A DNA stretch of 64,000 bases from an uncultured Bacteroides sp. GTDB lineage: Bacteria > Bacteroidota > Bacteroidia > Bacteroidales > Bacteroidaceae. The first letter of the stretch is position 1. Each line of letters starts with the position of its first letter. The position numbers and the translations under genes were made by a program. The DNA lies in assembly GCF_959029255.1 (NCBI RefSeq), contig NZ_CAUFUE010000011.1, positions 62,001 to 126,000 on the forward strand, read 5' to 3'. Shown in pieces: positions 1-9,054 of this stretch. Below the pieces are notes generated by a model. That model saw only the letters and a list, made by a program, of their open reading frames with translations. It had not been told where the DNA came from and made no database searches.

Positions 1-687
1 ACCAATCCACACAAATCGGACTGATGGCAATAACTCCGCTATCCGGTTGAAAAACGCGGGATTCTTTTGGGGCAATATCCTCCCGATGGTGCAGACAGTA
101 GGGGGGATCTTCTTTTTGGACGCTCCTAAATAGGGCTGTAATTCCTTCGGACTTATGCCGTTGTTCACAAATGTAGCCCTCTTGTCCAACTTCCTTGCTT
201 CTCTATATTCCCCTTCACTACAGGCGATAGTCGTGGCATGCGATAATTTTGCGCAAGCAAATTCCACAATTCTGTAAAAACATCTTTTTAGCGGTGACAC
301 GTTTTTCATCAAGAATGCAAAGCCATGCGGGGTATAGAATAGGGGAGTACATTTGCTTTCAGGAAGCAATCGTCCTATCACTCCCGCTTTCGACGAATGT
401 AAGTGTACGATGTCCGGTTTCAGCTGTTTCTGAATATATTTCAATTCTTTATATGCTTTATAGTCGTGCATTCCGATTTCTTTTCTGAAATTCTTAATTT
501 CTATCCACGTGATGCGTTTGTCGAACATCTGTTTGAAGTTCGCCGGTGTCTCATACCTCATTCCATAAGCAATGTACACTTTATACATATTGTTACATTG
601 CCCTCGTGTCAGGTCATTCAGATACGTCACCACGCCGCCGCCAAAGGCTTCGACGATGTGCAAAATGGTTGGCATAAATGATGGCAT
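1..687 (-). CDS. Glycosyltransferase family 4, 5' part only (runs off left edge)
   Basis: The first 229 codons of a GT4-type glycosyltransferase are visible; the C-terminal part lies outside the window. The N-terminus reads MPSFMPTILHIVEAFGGGV, with the glycine-rich donor-site loop typical of GT-B enzymes. It is followed by the HLHSSKAGVIGR segment and PHGFAF, and near the edge by the start of the second Rossmann domain (VNNGI, then CTIGRILPQKNP). The ATG at 687 directly abuts the stop of the preceding gene fragment; a second ATG at 675 is an alternative start. It is the last visible gene of the leftward glycan operon and probably adds one sugar to the lipid-linked repeat unit. Donor and acceptor cannot be told. 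Confidence 0.85.
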   Translation of the reverse strand, partial: MPSFMPTILHIVEAFGGGVVTYLNDLTRGQCNNMYKVYIAYGMRYETPANFKQMFDKRITWIEIKNFRKEIGMHDYKAYKELKYIQKQLKPDIVHLHSSKAGVIGRLLPESKCTPLFYTPHGFAFLMKNVSPLKRCFYRIVEFACAKLSHATTIACSEGEYREARKLDKRATFVNNGISPKELQPYLGASKKKIPPTVCTIGRILPQKNPAFFNRIAELLPSVRFVWIG

Positions 688-1005
688 TTATCTTTTTATT
701 TCTTTATTCCCATGTAAGGCTTTAAATAACCTTTTCATTACTTGATAGATTCCCAGCCTGTCACACCACAAACGAACTTGTTTCTCAAATCGATGACTTT
801 TCAGTAGTTTATCATCCAACCAGTTCTCTTTATTACTGACTATGAAGTAACCGGAAATCATAAAAAAGCAGGGTACTGCCATGCGTGTAATGGGTGATAG
901 TGGATTTGTTAACATAGAAGGTACATGGATACCTACGACTAGCAAAGCGCATATTGCTTTTAAAACATAAATGGATTGAATTTCTTTCTTCATTTTAGTC
1001 TGCAA
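688..1005 (-). pseudogene. Acyltransferase-3 family protein, N-terminal fragment
   Basis: This reading frame codes for only 105 residues. The first about 60 match the start of integral-membrane acyltransferases (OatA/WecH type): a first membrane helix LKAICALLVVGIHVP and the FFMISGYFIVSNKENWL segment. The family is usually 330-400 residues with about ten helices. Here the frame passes into an unrelated basic tail (LLKSHRFEKQVRLWCDRLGI) and stops, so most of the protein, including the other helices, is absent. It overlaps the upstream glycosyltransferase by 16 bp and abuts the next gene, so the operon remains closed around the deletion. Probably a non-functional remnant of a glycan O-acetyltransferase. 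Confidence 0.7.
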
Positions 1006-2099
1006 TATAGATTATAAAGTTTGTAGTTATTTTCCATGAACGCTTTCAAAAAATGAATATGTCTTCCAGAATATGTCATAACTGTTTTAGAATTGAAAAA
1101 AGTCTGCAATATTTCATTATTGGCATTAAAGATTAGTTCTTGTAACTCTCTATCCTTGATAGTATGGATACGTCGATAATTAATAATGATTTGCCTTAAA
1201 ACCATTTCCAATTCCTCCTCTTCAAGAGGTAAACCCAATGTCTGATGGTCAAATAACAACCTTCTTGTTATATAAAAAGAATCAAGCGATTTAATATTTC
1301 CTTTGGAAGATATACTGATACCTTTCATGTTTTTTCTATAACAGTATACAATGTTTGAAACTGATGCACGCATCTTGCTTAGAGGAAGAAGTATAAATGA
1401 GACAACCGTATCTTCAAACCAATATTTTTCCGGAAATTGTATATTTCTGAATAATTGAGCGCGAAAAACTTTTCCCCATGCGAAGCCATACATGTTTAAC
1501 GTTGTACTATGCCTGTTTTCCCTTACCACACGTTTCAGAATCATATGGTTATAAAATAGTTGATATCCACCTTCAACTATATCTGCATTATATTTATCTG
1601 CGGTATCCATCAATGCTTCAATGGCACCCTTACAAAGTTTATCGTCAGAATCAACAAACATTATATAACGTGCATTTATTTCAGATAACCCCCTGTTTCT
1701 TGCCCCGGAAAGTCCCCTGTTGGCTTGGTCTATAATCTTTATATTAGCATACGATTCGTATTTTTTCAATAATTCTCGAGTGTTGTCTGTTGAACCGTCA
1801 TTTACTACTGTTATACAAAATGAGTAGGTAGTTTGTTGGTTAACAATCGAATCCATGCATTCTTCTATGTACTTTTCGACATTATAGGCAGGTACGATGA
1901 TTTGAAGAGCATATTGGGGGAAATCTTCAATATGGTTATCACAAATACTTGAACATTGGAAATCAAAAGCATATTTTTGTAAATAATTATAAGCATTCCT
2001 TTGCTTTCTTTTTTTCTTTCCTGAGTTTTTTACAAATGGTAGAATTGCCTTATATATCAAATTGTTAAGATGTAATGCATGTAATACTTTGTATATCAT
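990..2099 (-). CDS. Glycosyltransferase family 2
   Basis: A 369-residue GT-A fold glycosyltransferase. A basic N-terminal extension of about 64 residues precedes the catalytic domain, which starts at LQIIVPAYNVEKYIEECMDS (about residue 65). The nucleotide-binding motif VVNDGSTDNTRE follows, then NRGLSGARNRGL and the metal-binding FVDSDDK (DxD-type) near residue 150. The C-terminal third carries no obvious membrane helix. It likely transfers a sugar from a nucleotide donor to the growing undecaprenyl-linked glycan at the inner face of the membrane. The start overlaps the stop of the upstream GT4 gene by one base, indicating translational coupling. Linkage and sugar cannot be predicted. Confidence 0.88.
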   Translation of the reverse strand: MIYKVLHALHLNNLIYKAILPFVKNSGKKKRKQRNAYNYLQKYAFDFQCSSICDNHIEDFPQYALQIIVPAYNVEKYIEECMDSIVNQQTTYSFCITVVNDGSTDNTRELLKKYESYANIKIIDQANRGLSGARNRGLSEINARYIMFVDSDDKLCKGAIEALMDTADKYNADIVEGGYQLFYNHMILKRVVRENRHSTTLNMYGFAWGKVFRAQLFRNIQFPEKYWFEDTVVSFILLPLSKMRASVSNIVYCYRKNMKGISISSKGNIKSLDSFYITRRLLFDHQTLGLPLEEEELEMVLRQIIINYRRIHTIKDRELQELIFNANNEILQTFFNSKTVMTYSGRHIHFLKAFMENNYKLYNLYCRLK

Positions 2100-3229
2100 T
2101 ATTTTTCTGTATATAGTTTATATAGATTGTCAATCAAATTTTGCATTTCAAATCCTGCTTTCTGAACTTCTTTTGTCATATCTTTACGTTTTATTTGCCC
2201 TTTTTCCATGATGGCTTTTGCCCACTCTTGGGGAGATTGTTGGAGGGACATAAATTTTATTTCAGGCGAAAAGCTAACTTCTGTAGTTGTACTATCTGAA
2301 ATAAATACAGGCAATCCGGACGTTTGTGCCTCGATAAGAACCACACTCAATCCTTCGTATAAGGAGGGGAAAACGAAGCTATCCATTGCTTGCATGATAC
2401 GATTTCGGTCATCTCTGAATCCTAAAAAAACAACCTTATCCGTTAATCCTAATGCAGTGATTTTTTGCTCTAATATAAGTTGTAAGCTACCTGTGCCTAC
2501 TAGTACAAGGCAAGCATTCTTTTTAAACTTTGTTATTTCAGCAAAGATATCAATTAGAAAAGCATGATTCTTTTGCCGTTCTAATCTTCCTACATGGCCT
2601 ATAACAAACTTATCTTCAATTCCTAATTCTTTTCGTACTTCTTGCCGTGTTTTCTCATTATATATAAATGGCTTACTATCGATAGCGTTCAAAATCACTT
2701 GTGCATATCCTTGTTTTACACATTCTTTTCCAAAAAGCCACTCGCATGCAAGATTTGAGCAGCCGCAACAATGTGTGGCATGTTTTCTCAAAGAATGTTT
2801 CATTAAATTTCCTAATGCAATAGATAAGGGATTATGTGTTTGAAAACTTGTATTATGAGAGTGGGCAACTCGTACTGGTATCCCATATTTTTTGGCAGCT
2901 TTCAATATGTAGTAATTTTTGCTACTGGAATGCATATGCACTACGTCATAATTATGATGTTCTTTGAAGAATTTATCTACTTGTCGGAAATAGTGGGGAC
3001 AATCTAAGGGTGTTCGTATCCAAGTGTTTTTGAGTTGGTATACAGTTATACCCATATTTTTCAGCGTTTTTGTCAGGGGATATTCTTCACCATCATCTAA
3101 GTTTAAAATATCAATCTGCATTCGTTGGTTATCATTGTGTTTTATAATATCATAAGTCAGTGCTTGAATACCACCTAAGCGAAGCCGGTCTATGAAAAAT
3201 AAAACTCTTATTTTTTTATTTTCTATCAT
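2099..3229 (-). CDS. Glycosyltransferase family 4 (EpsF/CapM-like)
   Basis: A 376-residue GT-B enzyme. The N-terminal domain begins IRVLFFIDRLRLGGIQALT with the glycine loop, and VVHMHSSSKNYYILKAAKKY marks the acceptor domain. The donor domain contains VIGHVGRLERQKNHAFLIDI and the E-x7-E region in SLYEGLSVVLIEAQTSGLPV, the nucleotide-sugar diphosphate site of retaining GT4 enzymes. It resembles EpsF/CapM-like polysaccharide glycosyltransferases. It sits four bases from the upstream Wzy-like gene and overlaps the next GT2 gene by one base. Its role in assembling this strain's repeat unit is inferred from context; the sugar is unknown. Confidence 0.9.
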   Translation of the reverse strand: MIENKKIRVLFFIDRLRLGGIQALTYDIIKHNDNQRMQIDILNLDDGEEYPLTKTLKNMGITVYQLKNTWIRTPLDCPHYFRQVDKFFKEHHNYDVVHMHSSSKNYYILKAAKKYGIPVRVAHSHNTSFQTHNPLSIALGNLMKHSLRKHATHCCGCSNLACEWLFGKECVKQGYAQVILNAIDSKPFIYNEKTRQEVRKELGIEDKFVIGHVGRLERQKNHAFLIDIFAEITKFKKNACLVLVGTGSLQLILEQKITALGLTDKVVFLGFRDDRNRIMQAMDSFVFPSLYEGLSVVLIEAQTSGLPVFISDSTTTEVSFSPEIKFMSLQQSPQEWAKAIMEKGQIKRKDMTKEVQKAGFEMQNLIDNLYKLYTEK

Positions 3230-3233
3230 ATTA

Positions 3234-4397
3234 TTAAAGTATTAGAATCATAATTGGAAAGGTTACTCCCTGATGCCGAATCCAACTTCCAAAATCCGGT
3301 TCAAAAGCTGCCGAGCATAATAAGAATGCTATATAGGTAAATAATGCCAATTCCCTTGTAGAAGCGTGTCTCATTTGAATCTTCCCAAGATTCTTTTTTT
3401 GTCGTTCCATCCCTTTAAATGCTTTTACCATGAATAATACTAATAAGAACTGATTAGCTAATAAAAAAAGATAGGTGATTTTCCCTTTTAGCAGTAATTC
3501 TATCGGGAATAGCAGCCTAAGTATTTTTAAAAGATATTCTGCTGTAAATAGCGGCCCCCCGTTTGCATTAAATACTGGTGTGATTTCCGATGCCCCCAGT
3601 GCTAGTCTGTTATTTACACGTATTAGTTCTTCATATATATCAGGGGATTTACCTCCCATAGTAATCATGAATATGTAATGAAAACCGCTGATGGCAAGCA
3701 TCATTAGTATGATATATATTGCTAATTGTGTGTTAGTCAACTTTTTCTTTGCATTCTTTTTAAATAAGTACCTCACTGTGAACACTAAAAAAATGAAGAA
3801 CATTATAATTAATCCATAATACTTTCGTGCCAAGATGGTGCATAGTAACAGTACACCTATAATTAAAATACATTTTGTTCTGTACGTTATATGGCGCAAC
3901 ATAATACAATAATACATTAATAGAAAGAATAACATCTGATAAGGTTCTTTCGCCATATTGAAACAAAATATATTCAGCACGGCAGTATTCATATAGATGA
4001 ATAAATTTTCTTTTCTTCCCGCTAATGGATGTGTTTTATAATACTCCTTTATCATAAGATATACAGGGATATTATAGAGTATCGTGATAAAGATTTCCCA
4101 GCCGATATAAGAGTCTATATTGAATATATTTATAAAATCAAATAAATGCATTGCATTTACTGTCGCATTTCCGTTGAAGCTGAAATGAGGGATTTTATTT
4201 TGGTTCATCTGTGGTATCATTCCCCATCCGATGCTCATATCCACCAGTTGCGGTTTCATAATAGTCCATCGTATGATTTTGGATATGATTATCAGCGGGA
4301 TAAACCAGTTTGTGAAGTATTGGATATTCTGCTTCCGTTTTGCATTGAATATCCTTTTATATTTTAGTAGTAATAACCTTTCTTGTACGTCCATCAT
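3234..4397 (-). CDS. Wzy-like oligosaccharide repeat-unit polymerase (candidate)
   Basis: A 387-residue polytopic membrane protein with roughly nine to ten hydrophobic helices separated by short basic loops and a longer periplasmic-type loop near residues 230-280. The segment FNMAKEPYQMLFFLLMYYCI resembles the conserved S/AKE-P region of EpsG/Wzy-type polymerases. Sequence identity among Wzy proteins is always low, so the call rests on topology and on being the only such gene between the Wzx flippase and the glycosyltransferases. It would polymerise flipped repeat units on the periplasmic face. It overlaps the upstream pyruvyltransferase-family gene by 4 bp. An alternative is another multi-pass glycan-modifying protein. 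Confidence 0.65.
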   Translation of the reverse strand: MMDVQERLLLLKYKRIFNAKRKQNIQYFTNWFIPLIIISKIIRWTIMKPQLVDMSIGWGMIPQMNQNKIPHFSFNGNATVNAMHLFDFINIFNIDSYIGWEIFITILYNIPVYLMIKEYYKTHPLAGRKENLFIYMNTAVLNIFCFNMAKEPYQMLFFLLMYYCIMLRHITYRTKCILIIGVLLLCTILARKYYGLIIMFFIFLVFTVRYLFKKNAKKKLTNTQLAIYIILMMLAISGFHYIFMITMGGKSPDIYEELIRVNNRLALGASEITPVFNANGGPLFTAEYLLKILRLLFPIELLLKGKITYLFLLANQFLLVLFMVKAFKGMERQKKNLGKIQMRHASTRELALFTYIAFLLCSAAFEPDFGSWIRHQGVTFPIMILIL

Positions 4398-5563
4398 CGG
4401 GGCATTAATGCGTTTTCTAGTAAATGGATTGATTCAGTTTTAAGGTTGGCTACTCGTTGGTGCACTTGGTTCCAATCTACAGATAGGGAAATACTATCTT
4501 CTATCATTTCATTTCCTCTTAATACTCTTTCACTCATACCCAGCGTATCCAACAAAGAGTAAAGTCGTGAGTTGGTTGATACGGCACTGTCATTGCTATA
4601 TCGGCGAAAAGAAAAGAACTGTTTGCGGAATAGTGTAGAGAATATTGTACAGTGAAAAGAGTCTGTCAGAACATATTCAGCATCCCGTATCAATCCTACA
4701 AATTCCAAAGATCCTACTTCATACAATGGATAATCGGCTACCCCTTCATCCCTTTTTATATATTCATCCAGATGCATCAGTTGCACTATCTTGTATCCGG
4801 TGGCAGCAGACAATTGTTTTGCCCATTTCCGGTGTAATGGATTATTGCCCAGAAAATAACAAAGTACATATTTCTCTTTAATTTTTCTTTCCTTTGGAAT
4901 AATTGTATTCCATTCTTCGGCACTAAACAGCAGGGTAGGGTCACATATCATTCGTACGTCTTTCCCTGTTAATTCCTTAATCAATTTCTGCCCCGATGTT
5001 TCACGTACATATATATCATCCAATCGGTTCAAAAAAAATTTTGCAGCTTTGGCTTGTCGTTTAGGTAGTCTTGATACTCCGAAGCTGGTGGCGTAAGCTA
5101 CTTTTTTTATATCATCCGGCACAAAGTTTAATGTGTAATAATTGGCTGCAATGTTCGAAGGCAACCATAATTGGTCGCTTCCAACTACAAAAGCGCTGTA
5201 TTCATGAGCATGTTTACCCAATTCAGCTTTTGAGTGATAGAGGCGCGACAGATAGAAGTGCTCGTTGGCAAACTGGGTAAACAAGGCATCTCGTTTCGCC
5301 AAATTCTTTTTATATTCAGCATTTCTACGCTTGGCAATTAGTTTTCTCACTGTTGACATCTTGTCCTTGATGGTATTCATGTCGAATATACGACTTAAAA
5401 AGTAACGATACTTGGCTTTGTTTATTTCAGCCTTTAAACCATCGATACAAATCGTTTCGTTCTCTATTTCCAGCTTATCACAAATCATTTGTGTGGCAAG
5501 TGCTTGTAGCTGACTGCCGTAATTATGCTGAAAATAGCATATAACTAAGGCTACCTTCTTCAT
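4394..5563 (-). CDS. Polysaccharide pyruvyl transferase family protein (WcaK/CsaB-like)
   Basis: A 389-residue protein with the pyruvyltransferase-family layout: an N-terminal YFQHNYGSQLQALATQ motif, a central VVGSDQLW motif, and a C-terminal TDSFHCTIFSTLFRKQF motif containing the conserved S-FH. In this family enzymes transfer pyruvate from phosphoenolpyruvate to a sugar to form an acidic ketal, though some members in anaerobes act on other acceptors or are of unknown activity. In this operon it would modify the repeat unit in the cytoplasm and give it negative charge. Overlaps are 1 bp with the upstream GT4 and 4 bp with the downstream Wzy-like gene. Confidence 0.85.
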   Translation of the reverse strand: MKKVALVICYFQHNYGSQLQALATQMICDKLEIENETICIDGLKAEINKAKYRYFLSRIFDMNTIKDKMSTVRKLIAKRRNAEYKKNLAKRDALFTQFANEHFYLSRLYHSKAELGKHAHEYSAFVVGSDQLWLPSNIAANYYTLNFVPDDIKKVAYATSFGVSRLPKRQAKAAKFFLNRLDDIYVRETSGQKLIKELTGKDVRMICDPTLLFSAEEWNTIIPKERKIKEKYVLCYFLGNNPLHRKWAKQLSAATGYKIVQLMHLDEYIKRDEGVADYPLYEVGSLEFVGLIRDAEYVLTDSFHCTIFSTLFRKQFFSFRRYSNDSAVSTNSRLYSLLDTLGMSERVLRGNEMIEDSISLSVDWNQVHQRVANLKTESIHLLENALMPR

Positions 5564-6780
5564 TATTGTTCATATATTTTTTCAATGAGTAATTTCCATT
5601 GATTACATATTCTTTCTTGATTAAACTTTTGACAATCTGTCATAGCATTTGCAGCAAGTTGCTTTCGTCTCATGTCATTTTCCATTAATTCTGTAAACGC
5701 TTTTTGAAATTGGGTTTCGTCATTATTAGATATGATTATCCCGTTACGTCCGTCTATAATGACGTCTTTCAAAGAAGAAAAAGAATTATATACTATTGGT
5801 ACACAACCGAATTGTTGAGCCTCAATGAGAGTCATGGGAAATCCTTCGAAAGAAGAAGTCATAAGAAATATGGATGCACGTCGATAGTAGTCAATGGGAT
5901 TTTGTCTGCCCACTATAAAACAATGTTTTAATTTTAGTGTTTTAATCATGGTTTCATACAAAGTTTTAGATATTCCATCCCCTACAATTTCAAACTTCCA
6001 GTTTTTGAAATTATCATCTTGCTCAATCTTTTGCCATATTCTCAACATGATTGAAATACGTTTGATTCGTTCATCCAATCGCGCGACTACAATGATTGTT
6101 TGTTCTTTATATTGAATATCTTCTTTATGATATTCTGAGTTGAAAGATAGGCAATTAGGGATGACGAGGAATTTTGAATTATCGCGTATTTGAGCATATT
6201 GCTGGTATAGCTTGATATAAGAAGATGATAACAATATAAGCTTTTCTCCTTTCTGATAAGCATTGAAATATGCTTTCTTTGTTGCTTGTTTAATAAGAGG
6301 ACAATATATTGGCAATAATATAAGTCTTGTCAGCAGGCGTAATGAATCAATGTTAACTCCGCTGATTTTTTTTATGTCTTCTATCTCGATAAAGCGTTCA
6401 TCTGTGCCTGGCATGTAATGCAATGCAGAAATAATTTTCACAGAATAATTGATTCGTTTTAGTGCTTTTTGCAATCTGTTTACTACATCTAATGATGTTT
6501 GTATAATCACAATATCAATTTGATTCTTTGCAATATATGATGCCGCTTTCTTATAGTTTCTACGAATTTTAGGTCGTATCCCTAAGCGGTCATGTAAGCG
6601 TAAACGAATTTTTCCGTTTGTATCTGTATGTTGCAAGCTATACGGAATTTCATCCGCATAGATAGAATAAATTTTATAATCGTACTGTTTCCTAAAATAT
6701 TCGGTTAGTATGGATGTTATTCTACCTATTCCACCCGTTGTAGGCGATATGTCTTGTTGGGTATAAAAAAGAATGTTCAT
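5563..6780 (-). CDS. Glycosyltransferase family 4
   Basis: A 405-residue GT-B glycosyltransferase. The start MNILFYTQQDISPTTGGIGR has the glycine-rich loop; a cytoplasmic acceptor domain follows. The donor half has TIIVVARLDERIKRISIMLR, FEIVGDGISK and the E-x7-E motif in SSFEGFPMTLIEAQQFGCVP. Length and motifs fit retaining GT4 enzymes of capsule loci. The start overlaps the stop of the GT2 gene upstream by one base, and its stop overlaps the start of the pyruvyltransferase-family gene, so it is inside the continuous leftward operon. Its specificity is unknown. Confidence 0.9.
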   Translation of the reverse strand: MNILFYTQQDISPTTGGIGRITSILTEYFRKQYDYKIYSIYADEIPYSLQHTDTNGKIRLRLHDRLGIRPKIRRNYKKAASYIAKNQIDIVIIQTSLDVVNRLQKALKRINYSVKIISALHYMPGTDERFIEIEDIKKISGVNIDSLRLLTRLILLPIYCPLIKQATKKAYFNAYQKGEKLILLSSSYIKLYQQYAQIRDNSKFLVIPNCLSFNSEYHKEDIQYKEQTIIVVARLDERIKRISIMLRIWQKIEQDDNFKNWKFEIVGDGISKTLYETMIKTLKLKHCFIVGRQNPIDYYRRASIFLMTSSFEGFPMTLIEAQQFGCVPIVYNSFSSLKDVIIDGRNGIIISNNDETQFQKAFTELMENDMRRKQLAANAMTDCQKFNQERICNQWKLLIEKIYEQ

Positions 6781-7745
6781 TAATTCTCCTTTTGTAGTTT
6801 ATAGATTTTATTCCAATATTTTTTTATTCTATGTGGATATGGAAGAAGAAATAAGTAATAGAAACATCTAAAGATTACAGAGGTAAATTTGTTTCTCTTG
6901 TTTTTACAAAGATGAACTAAGATAAAATAGCATGTATGTTCCAATAATTCAGTTTCCCAGAAAGCGATATTATACCACGGTATTTGTGGATAAATATAAT
7001 TTCTCCTAAATTTGTATAGGCAAGAATAAAATGCAGTATTATAAATCTCTGTTTTTCTTTGATTCATGCTATTATGATTTGTCCGATATAACACAACCGC
7101 TTTTTGGAGTAATGCAATTTTGATATCAGAAGACGAGCACTTTAGCCAAAAAGGTAAATCTTCAATATATCGATATTGTTCATCATACCAACCAACCTTA
7201 TCAAATATTTCTTTTCTTAAAAGAACTCCAGGAGAAAAATTAAAACTCTGTGTTAATAACTTCTTATGTTGTATATGAGGATTGTTATTAAAAAAAGAAT
7301 ATTTATCCTCTGTTGGATAATCTCTTCCGAGTACCTTCTCTTTTTTTTTATTCAAGTAGAAAGACTTGCATATCCCGGTTATTATATAATCATCCCCGAT
7401 TGCATTTACCAAATCCTCCACACAATTAGGTAACAATATATCATCTCCCGCAATACATTTTATAAATTCTCCTTGTGCTTTTTTATACCCTTTGTTGCAA
7501 TTTGCGGGAATCCCCGTATTATGTTCTGCTACTATTAATTCCGTTCGTACAAAGCGGCTTTTATTCTGTTCCAGCCATTCACGGCATATTGCCACAGTGT
7601 TGTCCGTAGAGCAATCATCACTTACTATCAACTCTATATTCTGATAAGTCTGTTGTTTGGCGCTTTCAAGCGTTTCCAGTACATATTCTGAAGAATTGTA
7701 AGTGATGATTACAATAGATACTAAGGAGTTTGAATTATTAGCCAT
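6780..7745 (-). CDS. Glycosyltransferase family 2
   Basis: A 321-residue GT-A enzyme. The donor site is formed by VSIVIITYNSSEYVLETLES (from residue 9) and ELIVSDDCSTDNTVAICREW; NTGIPANCNKGYKKAQGEFI precedes the metal-binding GDDILLPNCV. After about residue 240 the protein becomes basic with a possible short amphipathic helix, as in membrane-associated GT2 enzymes. The start overlaps the Wzx gene by 8 bp. It probably adds one of the first sugars after initiation; that position is an inference from gene order only. Confidence 0.88.
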   Translation of the reverse strand: MANNSNSLVSIVIITYNSSEYVLETLESAKQQTYQNIELIVSDDCSTDNTVAICREWLEQNKSRFVRTELIVAEHNTGIPANCNKGYKKAQGEFIKCIAGDDILLPNCVEDLVNAIGDDYIITGICKSFYLNKKKEKVLGRDYPTEDKYSFFNNNPHIQHKKLLTQSFNFSPGVLLRKEIFDKVGWYDEQYRYIEDLPFWLKCSSSDIKIALLQKAVVLYRTNHNSMNQRKTEIYNTAFYSCLYKFRRNYIYPQIPWYNIAFWETELLEHTCYFILVHLCKNKRNKFTSVIFRCFYYLFLLPYPHRIKKYWNKIYKLQKEN

Positions 7746-9054
7746 GTGATAAATACCTTCTAAATATTAATTTTCTAAATACAAAAAACATGCATAATGT
7801 ATAGCATACGTAGTTCACGAAATAACCTTGAGTAATTCCTACTACGCCATTCTGCTGCATAAATAAAAATCCTAATCCTACAAAAGTGAAAGCGAATAAA
7901 ACTTCCGTTGTAATGAATGCCTTAGTCATTGATTTTGCAAGCATCAAGAATGCCAGTAACCAGCTACAAATCTTGAAAAAATCACCCGACAATTGCCAGA
8001 TAAATAAATTTTCCATCGGTAGAAAGTCCGGTGTATATAGAATGCGGATGATGGCGAAACGCAGAAAGTAAACTAATGTGAAACCAGCCAATAGCATCGG
8101 AATAATTACTTTATATGCTTTAAAAATTTCTCTGCGTAACTCTATGGGATCAGTTAGTTCGGAGAGTCGAGGAAGGTAGTAAACACCAAAAGAACTTGTA
8201 ACTATTGTCAGATACGCACCGGATACACGATTCATGGCTTCCCACCATCCGGCTTCTACCGGGGAGATTTGGGATATTACATAACCACGAAGAAACATTT
8301 GAGAAACCGGTACTGTTGCTGCGGATATAAACATCATCATTGTGTAGCGGAAATACTTTTTGGATATTCCAAAGTTTAGTTTTTCCCGAAAAAACTCCCA
8401 GTCTACCCAAGGCAGTTTTCTTATCATCCACAATGTAATGAACAGCATCACGCTTTGATAAGTGACCGCACTAATCAATGCGCCTTTCAGACCCAAGGCA
8501 AAGACAAATGAGATAGTGAAGATTAAACCTACAATACTGTTTGCAATGTTTATCGCTACATATTTCTTGAATTGCTTGAAACCATTGATGACGGAGGTCA
8601 ACATTATGTTCAAGGCATAGAGTAAGACCGTAAAACCAAATATAATGAATACATATCCATAATCGGGAGAAAGCATGATATACCGGCTCAGATACGAATG
8701 AAATAAAATCATTATAAGCCCTACTGTCACCGAACAGCCTACAGTAATGCGCAGTGCGGTAGATAATAATGATTTGACAACTTTCGTATCTTCCTTATAT
8801 TCGGCTATATATTTTGTGATGCCGTTATTGATACCTCCACTGGATAATGACATCACAATGGAAGAAAAGTTGTTTAGCTGTCCTATCAGTGCAACTCCGG
8901 CAGGACCAATGACGGATGCCACAACCTTTACGCTTAATAATCCGGTCAGCATTTTCACCAAAGTAGACATTGCCGTGAAAGAAAAGACCTTCACGATATC
9001 CGCTTTGAAGGCACGCTTGAGGTAAGAAAAGAAATTCGTGATTAGTCTTTCCAT
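7738..9054 (-). CDS. wzx: Wzx-type O-antigen/capsule repeat-unit flippase
   Basis: A 438-residue MOP-superfamily transporter with about twelve hydrophobic segments. The N-terminal portion, including SVKVVASVIGPAGVALIGQL and the GGINNGITKYIAEYKED segment, resembles WzxE/O-antigen translocases. It would move undecaprenyl-diphosphate-linked repeat units from the cytoplasmic to the periplasmic face, pairing with the Wzy candidate at 3234-4397. It overlaps the aminotransferase gene upstream by 13 bp and the GT2 gene downstream by 8 bp. The flippase assignment is firm at family level; the transported glycan is unknown, but neighbouring genes suggest it contains a 3-acetamido-3,6-dideoxyhexose. Confidence 0.9.
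   Translation of the reverse strand: MERLITNFFSYLKRAFKADIVKVFSFTAMSTLVKMLTGLLSVKVVASVIGPAGVALIGQLNNFSSIVMSLSSGGINNGITKYIAEYKEDTKVVKSLLSTALRITVGCSVTVGLIMILFHSYLSRYIMLSPDYGYVFIIFGFTVLLYALNIMLTSVINGFKQFKKYVAINIANSIVGLIFTISFVFALGLKGALISAVTYQSVMLFITLWMIRKLPWVDWEFFREKLNFGISKKYFRYTMMMFISAATVPVSQMFLRGYVISQISPVEAGWWEAMNRVSGAYLTIVTSSFGVYYLPRLSELTDPIELRREIFKAYKVIIPMLLAGFTLVYFLRFAIIRILYTPDFLPMENLFIWQLSGDFFKICSWLLAFLMLAKSMTKAFITTEVLFAFTFVGLGFLFMQQNGVVGITQGYFVNYVCYTLCMFFVFRKLIFRRYLSHG

Noticed and set aside
60..120. Frameshift in the partial GT4 gene at a C6 tract
   Set aside because: Recounting the tract gives six bases, and the frame then reads through the expected GRILPQKNP motif without a break.
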